From positions 806,001 to 870,000 of the forward strand of contig JBALVX010000001.1 in the NCBI GenBank assembly GCA_036961295.1: DNA of 64,000 nt, written 5' to 3'. The notes below the pieces were generated by a model. It made no database searches. It had not been told where the DNA came from and saw only the letters and a list, made by a program, of their open reading frames with translations. The position numbers and the translations under genes are program-made. The stretch's first letter is position 1, and each line of letters starts with the position of its first letter. The DNA comes from JAGPUQ01 sp036961295. GTDB lineage: Bacteria > Pseudomonadota > Gammaproteobacteria > Pseudomonadales > Porticoccaceae. This document shows, in pieces, positions 10,433-19,891 of the stretch.

Positions 10433-10509
10433 TGGTAGGCACGAGTGGATTCGAACCACCGACCCCCACCATGTCAAGGTGGTGCTCTAACCAACTGAGC
10501 TACGTGCCT
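10433..10509 (-). tRNA. tRNA-Val (GAC)
   Basis: The complement gives a 77-nt cloverleaf. The acceptor stem is AGGCACG/CGTGCCT and the D arm includes AGCTCAGTTGGTTAGAGC. The anticodon stem CCACC/GGTGG carries the loop TTGACAT (anticodon GAC), the T-loop is GTTCGAATC, and CCA is encoded. It lies 110 bases upstream of thrS on the same strand. Confidence 0.96.
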
Positions 10510-10763
10510 GCTATATTTAAATCTAGATTTTCACGTCTAGATTTCTTGCGTATACATTGCAGAGCAATCTATACCCACCTTTTCAAAAAAACGTTGTAAG
10601 TAACGTCCTGCGAAAAAGGGCGGCTAATGTACCAGCGCAGACACTTGATGACAAGGCAAAGGGGCGAATTAACTGTCTAAAATCAATGATATTGCTGAGC
10701 TATCCTCTCATTCCCAGATACCTTCACAGGTACTTTCCCAGGTAGTGACTCTGCCCCACCTTT
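10510..10763. other. Intergenic stretch with no recognised gene
   Basis: These 254 bases lie between tRNA-Val and the lipocalin-like gene ending at 10764. The only open frame (62 codons, plus strand, from 10557) has no ribosome site or family resemblance. The part nearest the tRNA, with its TCTAGATTT copies at 10522-10530 and 10536-10544, probably carries the tRNA promoter. I see nothing else. Confidence 0.6.
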
Positions 10764-11678
10764 TTAAGATTTTTGAGTTCCAGCCCGAACACCCATTTCC
10801 AACAATCCATAACCAACGCGCCCATCCGCTAAACGAAATTCAAAGGCCGCTTCATTGAGCAAATAACCATCGAAGGGCCAATGGATAAGCCCCTTGCGAG
10901 TACAGGTCATTTCGTAGCGCGTCCCGCCGGAATCGACGGCCGCAACGATCGCGGAAACCGGTTTGTGTTCGTCGTTGAATGTAGCGTCGTAGCGTTCCAG
11001 CTTCATGGGTTTGACTTCGTTGCCGTCAAAGCTCCAGGATAAATCTGCGCTCTCGCCGCCTTCAAAGTGAATTTGTAAAATACCGAGTGCTGTACCGTCT
11101 TCAAATACGGGCCAGGCCAGGTTGTGCCCGGTAAAGGCATTCCAGTTGCGCACGCCAATGGAATGATCGCGGTTACCGACACCGTTAATGGACCATTGCT
11201 CGTCCCGGAACGCAATGGTGCCGGTAACTTTTCCAGCTTGCTCAAGATGAAAGCGGGTCGCCTGGTTTTCGCTGTGCCCGGCCATGGCGTTATAGGCGGG
11301 CATGATGCCTTCCCACTCCAACTCGACTTTTAGTGGAATTAATTCGTCGTGAAAGCTAATCAGGAATTTTTTTAATAATTCTACGGCGCGATAGCTAACC
11401 CCGCCGAGACTTAAGCCAGTGTCGGTGTCAATATCCATATCGCCTTCAGGTAGGGGCAAGTTATGCCAGGCGCGGTTATAGGCTTCGACACCACCGACGG
11501 TCATCAACACCGCCATATTGGCCACGCCTTTATTGGCATACAAACCCATACGGGTAAACAAGGCGACATCCTGCACGGGATCGTAAACATTGAAGTACCA
11601 GCTTTCCCCCCACAAGAGCTCGTCGCTATCGGGCGTGTGGCGTTTGTCTTCCTGGGGATCGATATTGCTCTCGTTCAT
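10764..11678 (-). CDS. Uncharacterised two-domain lipocalin-like protein (CrtC/AttH-type), copy 1
   Basis: This 304-residue soluble protein lacks a signal peptide and is rich in predicted beta strand. An N-terminal half contains ELLWGESWYFNVYDP. A second half carries GNRDHSIGVRNWN, the equivalent of the DHSWGxR signature of carotenoid-1,2-hydratase/AttH-like barrels and of DUF7064/DUF7065-type proteins, as I recall them. It is clearly paralogous in layout to the gene at 12805-13764. The neighbouring phosphatase-like gene is on the same strand 57 bases upstream. A hydrophobic ligand or hydratase-like chemistry is inference; no catalytic residue can be assigned. An AGAGGA ribosome site precedes the ATG. 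Confidence 0.72.
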   Translation of the reverse strand: MNESNIDPQEDKRHTPDSDELLWGESWYFNVYDPVQDVALFTRMGLYANKGVANMAVLMTVGGVEAYNRAWHNLPLPEGDMDIDTDTGLSLGGVSYRAVELLKKFLISFHDELIPLKVELEWEGIMPAYNAMAGHSENQATRFHLEQAGKVTGTIAFRDEQWSINGVGNRDHSIGVRNWNAFTGHNLAWPVFEDGTALGILQIHFEGGESADLSWSFDGNEVKPMKLERYDATFNDEHKPVSAIVAAVDSGGTRYEMTCTRKGLIHWPFDGYLLNEAAFEFRLADGRVGYGLLEMGVRAGTQKS

Positions 11679-11734
11679 AGTGCAGTCCTCTGCTTATCTT
11701 ATGGCGGTGGTCGGATACGCTTACCGGTCCTCCG

Positions 11735-12502
11735 TTATGCCGTAAAGCGCTGCTGTAGGTAACGCCGGGCCTCGTTATTTAAGCCTAGCTCCTGTGTCAT
11801 AAAATTGTCCAGACTACCGGACGCATTGCGCATCACATCCCAGGCCACATCGAGATATTGCGTGCGCGCATCGAGAATAGGTAAGACTATCTTTCGATCT
11901 ACTGGTATACCTTGATTATTGAAGAAGGACTCAAATTTACCAATAGCGGCTTCCTTGTCGGCATAAGCATTGGATGACAGTAAATAGTCCTGCTGAATCT
12001 CCTGTTCCGACACACCCAGAGAACCCAACAGCAGGGCAGAAGCAATGCCGGCTCGATCCTTGCCAAAGGAACACATTACTAATGCCCCACCCTCCTCTTT
12101 ATTGAGCATGTGTTGAAACATAGCTCGATAACCAGGCACCTCCTCCACGGTTAATTCGCGATAGCGCTCGGCCATGATCTTCGCGGCGCCCTCTGGATTT
12201 AAACCTTCTTCCAGCAGCATATCCCAGAGATTCTCTACGCTGGCGACCAACATGCCCAGCTCCACAACTTCAACATGCTTGTCCACACTTAGGATATTTT
12301 TTTCTCGCTCAACAGGGCTACGGAAGTCGTAGATGGTCTGAATGCCCTTGTCACTGATAACTTGACGGCCCGCCGCATCCACAATTTCGAGGAAACCCGA
12401 GCGAAACAGCCGATCGCCTCGGGTCACCCGTTGATCTGCGGCTTCATAGTCGCCCATGTGCCGAAAGTTCATGGTTTTGCCCAGCGAAAAAAAACGCGTC
12501 AC
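11735..12502 (-). CDS. Tyrosine-phosphatase-family protein (Y_phosphatase3/MptpB type)
   Basis: The protein shows the N-terminal FRxMGDY and RSGFLE segments of the bacterial tyrosine/lipid phosphatase family. Its P-loop CSFGKDRAG satisfies CX5R, with Cys144 and Arg150 in a 255-residue protein. Usual members read HCTAGKDRTG, so the His before Cys and the final Thr are changed here. I chose the GTG at 12502 because an AAGGGGAG ribosome site lies six bases before it; an upstream TTG at 12541 has none. Family members remove phosphate from tyrosine, serine/threonine or phosphoinositides. It heads the leftward arm of a divergent cluster whose rightward arm encodes two kinase-fold proteins. Confidence 0.85.
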   Translation of the reverse strand: MTRFFSLGKTMNFRHMGDYEAADQRVTRGDRLFRSGFLEIVDAAGRQVISDKGIQTIYDFRSPVEREKNILSVDKHVEVVELGMLVASVENLWDMLLEEGLNPEGAAKIMAERYRELTVEEVPGYRAMFQHMLNKEEGGALVMCSFGKDRAGIASALLLGSLGVSEQEIQQDYLLSSNAYADKEAAIGKFESFFNNQGIPVDRKIVLPILDARTQYLDVAWDVMRNASGSLDNFMTQELGLNNEARRYLQQRFTA

Positions 12503-12804
12503 TTTATATCTCCCCTTTCCCAATCGACTATTCTCGATCAAATGATAAGTTAAATTCTTGCTTGTCGCTCAGGCCGACCTATTCTGCTGTTTAAGATCGC
12601 ATCCGAGCCGAGCTGTCCCCGGTCTTTTTCATAATTTTCTTGACCTGAGCGGTGTTCTTCGCATAGTTTAGTCTAAATTATAGCAATACACTGCCAGAGT
12701 CTGTTGTTCACCGTGATAGCTATTTAGCCAGGTTGCGCAAACAATTATTCAAATCCGTGTTACGAGTCAGTATTAAAGCAAAAAATAAAATAGGAGAAGC
12801 CGAT
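12503..12804. promoter_or_regulatory. Divergent intergenic region of the phosphatase/kinase cluster
   Basis: These 302 bases separate the leftward phosphatase-like gene from the rightward lipocalin-like gene and must hold promoters for both arms. A TTGACC at 12640-12645 could be a -35 element for the rightward arm, but the -10 match about 17-18 bases on is weak. A TAGGAGAAG ribosome site lies at 12791-12799. I recognise no operator. Confidence 0.35.
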
Positions 12805-13764
12805 ATGATTACCAAGCAAGATCTGTATTTTCATCCGCCCACTTCAGACGATACGACCTGGGCAGAAACCAATTACTTTGGCTTTTACGTGCCTGAAGAA
12901 AATATCCATGTGGGCGCTTATGTGCAAGCCAAGCCGAATCTGGGTGCAGTGCTGTCGAGCATCACTATCTTTGATGGCATTGGCGACAAATCCCATGAAA
13001 TTCTGTTTTCAGATTGTTATATGCATCTACCCATGCCCAAGGGCGATCTCGACGATTACCAACTGGATAATGGCCTCGCGATTAAATGCACCAAGCCGGT
13101 AATGGATTATCATCTTCGTTACGACGGCGACCAAAAAGTAAACTTTGACGTTAAATATACCGGCTTGATGGAACCCTACGATATTCACGATCCGGATATG
13201 GACCCCCTCGCAGCGGCTAACCTTAGCGGCGACACGGTGAGTAGTCACTCTTATGCAGGCCACTGGGATCAGTCGGGTCGAGTACAGGGCGAGCTAGAAA
13301 TTTACGGTAAAAAATATACTATCGATTGTGTTTCCAGCATGGACCATAGCTGGGGTTTACGCGGCGAACGAGAGCTGAAGAACTTTTGCTGGATGAATGC
13401 CAACTTTGACAACGACACCAGTATCCACTGTATTTGGTTAGTGGATCCAAACAAGATCGACCAATTCCCCTCTATCGCCCATGGCTATGTGCGCGAAGGC
13501 GATTCCGTCTACGGCCTTAAAGCTGGCAGCGGGAAAATTCAACGGGACGGGTTTCTACATAGAGGTTTTGAGTTAGAAGTCGAAGATGTTCGTGGTGAAG
13601 TGCATCGTTTTACCGGTACCCCCTTGACCTCCAACCCCTGGTTAGCCTGGCCACAAATGTACCTCTCTCATTCCTTCTGTCGCTGGGACTTAAATGGCGT
13701 AAGGGGTTATGGCGAAGTTCAGGATCTTTGCAAAGAACACTTTAACGCCAAACTTCCCAAGTAA
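12805..13764 (+). CDS. Uncharacterised two-domain lipocalin-like protein (CrtC/AttH-type), copy 2
   Basis: This 319-residue cytosolic protein begins at the ATG at 12805, eight bases after TAGGAGAA; an upstream in-frame start at 12733 has no ribosome site. The N-terminal half has WAETNYFGFYVPEE. The C-terminal half has SSMDHSWGLRGERELKNF followed by an alternating strand pattern, the signature region of carotenoid-1,2-hydratase/AttH-like proteins. It corresponds segment by segment to the protein at 10764-11678, so the two are divergently placed paralogues. It heads the rightward operon with an orphan helical protein and two APH-type kinases. Its ligand or reaction is unknown. Confidence 0.74.
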   Translation: MITKQDLYFHPPTSDDTTWAETNYFGFYVPEENIHVGAYVQAKPNLGAVLSSITIFDGIGDKSHEILFSDCYMHLPMPKGDLDDYQLDNGLAIKCTKPVMDYHLRYDGDQKVNFDVKYTGLMEPYDIHDPDMDPLAAANLSGDTVSSHSYAGHWDQSGRVQGELEIYGKKYTIDCVSSMDHSWGLRGERELKNFCWMNANFDNDTSIHCIWLVDPNKIDQFPSIAHGYVREGDSVYGLKAGSGKIQRDGFLHRGFELEVEDVRGEVHRFTGTPLTSNPWLAWPQMYLSHSFCRWDLNGVRGYGEVQDLCKEHFNAKLPK

Positions 13765-13779
13765 TACAGGAGATATCTT

Positions 13780-14352
13780 ATGGGGCCGGAAATCTCACAG
13801 TTCCTCTCCGGGATGAAAAAAACCGTGGAGCAGGTAGTGATACCCAATCTCACCGACCGCTTTGCGCAGGAACAGGCCGGAATTGTTGTCGCTACGCTGG
13901 GCTTTCTGGAAGTTATTCACGATAAGGCATTGCATTACGAAGTACTTGAAAACCAGCTTTACAAGCACTTACTTAGCCAAATATTTTCTCTGTTTGAGCA
14001 AGAGAAACTCGACAATAAAGACGTACTGGCCAGTGTCGAAGCTTTGCGCGAACACTTTAAAACGGACAGCCTGGCGGACGATTGCGCGCTACGTCCCTAC
14101 CCCTTTATTCGCGCCTCCAACGAAGTCATGAAAGAAGGCTTGTGTGACATTATCCAACAACAAACGGCTATGCCAACTAAGCTCAGAAGCGAATTTGAAG
14201 CACTGTTAAAGCCCTTCTTTAAAGATATTGAAGTTCGGGAACGCTCCTGGGTAAAGGCTCTGGGCTTCGACACTGAAGCGGATCAGCTACCCGATATTAA
14301 TGAGCTGCTCTACAGCGACAACAAATTACGTTTGCCTGGTAATACATCTTAA
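13780..14352 (+). CDS. Orphan helical protein in the kinase operon
   Basis: This protein of 190 residues is predicted mostly alpha-helical and acidic, with no signal peptide or membrane segment and no family I recognise. It begins MGPEISQFLSGMKKT, and an ACAGGAGATATCTT ribosome-site segment sits directly before the ATG. It follows the lipocalin-like gene by 15 bases and is therefore co-transcribed with it, ahead of the two APH-type kinases by 80 bases. A binding partner or regulator of those kinases is a guess from position alone. Confidence 0.72.
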   Translation: MGPEISQFLSGMKKTVEQVVIPNLTDRFAQEQAGIVVATLGFLEVIHDKALHYEVLENQLYKHLLSQIFSLFEQEKLDNKDVLASVEALREHFKTDSLADDCALRPYPFIRASNEVMKEGLCDIIQQQTAMPTKLRSEFEALLKPFFKDIEVRERSWVKALGFDTEADQLPDINELLYSDNKLRLPGNTS

Positions 14353-14363
14353 TTTTTTTCAAC

Positions 14364-14395
14364 GTTCTACTTTAATGATGTTCTGCTTTAATTAA
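14364..14395. repeat. 16-bp imperfect tandem duplication downstream of the orphan gene
   Basis: GTTCTACTTTAATGAT (14364-14379) is directly followed by GTTCTGCTTTAATTAA (14380-14395), three mismatches apart. The pair starts 12 bases after the stop codon of the gene ending at 14352 and precedes the first APH-type kinase. Confidence 0.75.
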
Positions 14396-14432
14396 ATAAC
14401 AATACTGAAACAACAAAGCCGAAGTAGCAATC

Positions 14433-15644
14433 ATGACTGATTACACCACCACACTGGCACAACGCTCGAATCCTGATGACGAATGGATCGCGAATATGCG
14501 ACAGCGTTTCCCGGTAGAACACGCGGTCGACGAAGTCTTTACACGCAAGCTGAACAGGCGGAATGAAAGTGCCGAGCACTCCATGGATTTCGCCAACTTG
14601 CCAGCGCTATTACGGGATTTTCTGGTTAAGCAAACTGGGCAACAGGATCTAGTTGTAGAAAACCTGCAACGACTCTCCGGCGGAGCCTCAAAGGAGCAAT
14701 TTACCTTCGAGTTAAGCTGGCAACCAGAAGGCAGTAACGAGCGCACTACCCAACAACTGATGATTCGCATGGATCCGACAGAGTCCATTGTCGAAACTCA
14801 TCGCCTCCGCGAGTGGCAGACCCTCCGCGCGATGCAGGGTGAGGTTCCCGTGCCTAAAGTGCTGTGGCTAGATGAGAAAGGCGACTACCTGGGTCAACCG
14901 GCAATGATTGCCGAATTTTTGGAAGGTACGGTAAGGCCACCCAGCGACGACGAAAAAATGAGCGGCGTCGGCATGTATTTCATACCCGAACTGCGCACTG
15001 CGCTGCAGGAGCAGTTTGTCGAGATATTAGTAAAAATTCACGGCATCGATTGGCGTAACAAAGAACTCTCAACCTTCGATGTACCCAAAGCGAATTCCAC
15101 TCAGGCCTGTGAGTGGGCCCTGAATCTTTGGCAGCGTGCCTGGCAGGAGGACACTTTAGAGGCCCACCCCGTTATGGCGCAGGCCGCCGTTTGGCTGCGG
15201 GAAAATATGCCCGTTGTGGAGCAGCCAGTGATCGTTCATGGCGACTATCGCAGCGGTAACTTTATGTACGACGACAACTTACGCATTAATGCCATCTTCG
15301 ACTGGGAGCTGGCTTATCTGGGGGACTTTCACGACGATTTAGCCTGGGCTACCTTAAGCCTCTTCGGTGGCCCTGATGAGCAAGGTAAGGGACTGGCGAG
15401 TGGCTTAATGCCTCAAGAAGAATTCCTTGAACGCTACGAAAAGCTATCGGGCTTTACGGTCGATCCGAAACGCCTGTTTTATTACCATTTATTTTCCTAT
15501 TACAAAATCTCGGTGATCGCCGCCGCCACCAGTTTGCGCGTCGCCCACAGTAAAAAAACCCATTTAGACGCAATGATGAACTTTGCCTCAGGGCTGGGAT
15601 ATTTGGGGCTTTCAGAATTGAATCGGATGCTGGAGAAAACCTGA
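14433..15644 (+). CDS. APH-type phosphotransferase, tandem copy 1
   Basis: The 403-residue protein contains the aminoglycoside/choline-kinase fold. A nucleotide-loop-like LSGGASKEQFTFEL lies near residue 80. The Brenner-type catalytic loop VHGDYRSGNFMYD has Asp as catalytic base and Asn as metal ligand, and is followed by IFDWELAYLGDFHDDLAW carrying the metal-binding Asp. Proteins of this type occur beside acyl-CoA metabolism genes, and their substrates are mostly unknown; antibiotic resistance is unlikely. About 65 residues precede the kinase domain and are shared with the next gene. It is third in the operon starting at 12805. Confidence 0.9.
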   Translation: MTDYTTTLAQRSNPDDEWIANMRQRFPVEHAVDEVFTRKLNRRNESAEHSMDFANLPALLRDFLVKQTGQQDLVVENLQRLSGGASKEQFTFELSWQPEGSNERTTQQLMIRMDPTESIVETHRLREWQTLRAMQGEVPVPKVLWLDEKGDYLGQPAMIAEFLEGTVRPPSDDEKMSGVGMYFIPELRTALQEQFVEILVKIHGIDWRNKELSTFDVPKANSTQACEWALNLWQRAWQEDTLEAHPVMAQAAVWLRENMPVVEQPVIVHGDYRSGNFMYDDNLRINAIFDWELAYLGDFHDDLAWATLSLFGGPDEQGKGLASGLMPQEEFLERYEKLSGFTVDPKRLFYYHLFSYYKISVIAAATSLRVAHSKKTHLDAMMNFASGLGYLGLSELNRMLEKT

Positions 15645-15691
15645 GCCGTTTACGGGCCACTACTATAAATTACTACTTTTAAGTCGCTACT

Positions 15692-16903
15692 ATGAACCAC
15701 TACACCAAAACACTAGCCCAGCGTGCACAGCCATCCGAGGAATGGATGCTAAGTATGCAGCAGCGCTTTCCCGTCGAACGCGCTATTAATGAAATATTTA
15801 TCCGCAAGTTGCGCAATCGTCATGTGAAAGTCGAGCACTCGATGAATTTCGAGAGCTTACATGAAACGTTGACCCAGTTTATAAAAGTAAAAACCGGGAA
15901 AAGTGATCTGATTATTGAAAACCTGCAACGCCTGTCGGGTGGCGCATCAAAGGAGCAATTCACCTTTGATTTGATTCGGCATTCCGACAACAGTGGTGCT
16001 CCGAGCAAACAGCGTTTAATGCTGCGTATGGACCCAACGGAGTCGGTTGTCGAGACTCATCGACTGCGAGAATGGCAAATGCTGCGGGCCATGCAGGGCG
16101 AAGTTCCCGTCCCGGAAGTCTTTTGGCTGGATCTTGAGGGTGAGCACCTGGGGCAACCGGCCATAGTTGCCGGCTTTCTTGAGGGTACCGTTCGACCCGA
16201 AAGCAAAGAGGACAAAATGAGTGGCATCGGCATGTATTTTGAGCCGAACCTTCGTGAAAACCTCAAAGGTCAGTTTGTCGAGATACTGTCAAAAATCCAT
16301 CGAGTTAACTGGCGCGAAAAAGATTTAAGTGCCTTCGATGTACCCCGGTCAAATTCCACTCAAGCCAATGAATGGGCCTTGAATCAATTAGCGCGGGCCT
16401 GGCAGGAAGATACCACCCATGCCCACCCCATTATGGAACAGGCGGCAGTCTGGCTGCGCGAGAATATGCCGGTGGTTGAAAACCCGGTGATTATTCACGG
16501 CGACTATCGCAGCGGCAATTTTATGTACGACAGTAATCTCAACATTAATGCGATTTTTGATTGGGAGCTGGCCTACCTGGGGGATTATCACGACGACGTG
16601 GCCTGGGCTTCGCTGTCAATTTTTGGTGGCCTCGATGAGCAAGGTCGCCCTTTGGCCGGTAGCTTGATGCCGATAGAAGAGTTTTTAGAGCGCTATGAAG
16701 CGGCCTCCGGCTTCCCCGTCGACCGCAAAAAATTGTTTTATTATCAGCTGTTCTCTTATTACAAAATGGCGGTTTTCACCGCAGCCACCAGTTTACGCGT
16801 GGTTTATAGTAAGAAAACTCACCTGGACGCGATGATGAATTTCGCTTCCGGCATCGGCTATATCTGCATCTCCGAACTGAATCGGATGTTAGAGCAAACC
16901 TAA
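15692..16903 (+). CDS. APH-type phosphotransferase, tandem copy 2
   Basis: This protein has the same length (403 residues) and is collinear with the preceding gene without gaps; most residues are identical, so the pair arose by tandem duplication. The kinase motifs are intact: LSGGASKEQFTFDL, IHGDYRSGNFMYD and IFDWELAYLGDYHDD. Both copies keep the catalytic Asp and Asn, so neither looks dead. Differences concentrate in surface segments, for example around residues 105-115. The start is an ATG at 15692 after a 47-base gap. The TAA stop lies inside a seven-copy CTAACAC repeat. Confidence 0.9.
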   Translation: MNHYTKTLAQRAQPSEEWMLSMQQRFPVERAINEIFIRKLRNRHVKVEHSMNFESLHETLTQFIKVKTGKSDLIIENLQRLSGGASKEQFTFDLIRHSDNSGAPSKQRLMLRMDPTESVVETHRLREWQMLRAMQGEVPVPEVFWLDLEGEHLGQPAIVAGFLEGTVRPESKEDKMSGIGMYFEPNLRENLKGQFVEILSKIHRVNWREKDLSAFDVPRSNSTQANEWALNQLARAWQEDTTHAHPIMEQAAVWLRENMPVVENPVIIHGDYRSGNFMYDSNLNINAIFDWELAYLGDYHDDVAWASLSIFGGLDEQGRPLAGSLMPIEEFLERYEAASGFPVDRKKLFYYQLFSYYKMAVFTAATSLRVVYSKKTHLDAMMNFASGIGYICISELNRMLEQT

Positions 16904-16950
16904 CACCTAACACCTAACACCTAACACCTAACACCTAACACCTAACACCT
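16900..16950. repeat. CTAACAC seven-copy tandem repeat over the stop codon
   Basis: Seven exact copies of the 7-bp unit CTAACAC run from 16900 to 16948, then break off. The first copy contains the TAA stop of the second APH-type kinase (16901-16903). Because 7 is not a multiple of 3, the array places TAA in all three forward frames. It is a candidate variable-number locus. Confidence 0.95.
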
Positions 16951-16996
16951 AGCAGTCCCAAATTTTCCCTTATCGGCCCACCGCAAATAGCCAAAC

Positions 16997-17452
16997 TTAC
17001 AAATCGTTTAAACGCAAAGCACTACGAGAAAGCTGGTGCGCCTCATTACTCTCTAGCCGCAGTAAGCTTTGCGCTACAGCTTTTAATTCGTCTAAATCGT
17101 TGTTACGAGCAATATCTTCGTACACTTTTATCATGCAGTCATCCACTTCCAATGCCGTGGCAACAATATCTTCGACATCGTTCAAACTAACGTCGCGCAC
17201 CTTTTCAAGTAATTCGTTGACGTGACACTCTGGAACGTACTGCATCCAGGTTTCCATAATGCCTTTGGCCGCGCCCGCCTCATACTGAGCCAGGGTTTCG
17301 GTTAAATGACGCTCGTGACGTTGCAGGTAATCCAGCATCAGGCGGGCGCGCTCCGATGTCGCTAGTTGCTCCAGCTCCGCATACTGATGCCCAAGTTTGG
17401 TGTGTAATTGCTGTGAAAATTCGACAACATCTCTAATGGTTTTATAGCGCAC
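16997..17452 (-). CDS. Ferritin-like helical protein, function unknown
   Basis: This 151-residue, almost wholly helical acidic protein starts with GTG at 17452, six bases after GGGAG. Residues 15-50 (LHTKLGHQYAELEQL, LQRHERHL) and 95-145 (LEVDDCMIKVYEDIA, LESNEAHQLSRS) look like the paired helices of a ferritin-like bundle, with several Glu and His that could bind metal. I cannot align a full diiron motif, so metal binding is uncertain. It is divergent from the elongation factor gene. No close family name comes to mind. Confidence 0.65.
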   Translation of the reverse strand: MRYKTIRDVVEFSQQLHTKLGHQYAELEQLATSERARLMLDYLQRHERHLTETLAQYEAGAAKGIMETWMQYVPECHVNELLEKVRDVSLNDVEDIVATALEVDDCMIKVYEDIARNNDLDELKAVAQSLLRLESNEAHQLSRSALRLNDL

Positions 17453-17643
17453 GCTTATCTCCCGGTTATTCTCAGCCAGACTACTGCCCTTGCCAATCGT
17501 GGGTGTTGATCCTTATCAACTCCTAGCGCTCCTCTAAGCCATTTCGACCCTCAGCTACACTGGGGACAGGTCTGGCCGGGGCTTTGGCCATACCCGGGCT
17601 TTGCCTCGGTCAAAATAGCTCTACAATTCGTCCCTGAATTAGC

Positions 17644-17649
17644 TATAAT
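17644..17649 (+). promoter_or_regulatory. Candidate -10 element of the EF-G gene
   Basis: A perfect TATAAT lies 37 bases before the ATG at 17687. The -35 region is poorly conserved, so the promoter call rests on the -10 match and position only. Confidence 0.35.
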
Positions 17650-17686
17650 GTCGCGCAATTTTTGACCCTTCAAATCGAGCAACGCA

Positions 17687-19774
<2,088 letters not shown>

Positions 19775-19800
19775 TTAGCTTATTTTTAGTCGAGCTAACA

Positions 19801-19839
19801 AAAAAACCCCCGATGGTTCTGGCCATCGGGGGTTTTTTT
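19801..19839. terminator. Strong hairpin terminator after EF-G
   Basis: CCCCCGATGG (19807-19816) pairs with CCATCGGGGG (19823-19832) over a six-base loop, with six A before and seven T after. It can act on both strands and ends both the EF-G and the convergent pepN transcripts. Confidence 0.95.
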
Positions 19840-19891
19840 ATTTAAGGTTTGTTTTTAAAGGCACATGCTTCTTAAATGACCGCTCAACAAA

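Noticed and set aside
10557..10745. 62-codon frame downstream of tRNA-Val
   Set aside because: No ribosome site, no domain and low coding character; treated as intergenic.
16900..16950. CRISPR-like or telomere-like array
   Set aside because: The units are 7 bp with no spacers, no cas genes are near, and the telomere resemblance is only superficial.
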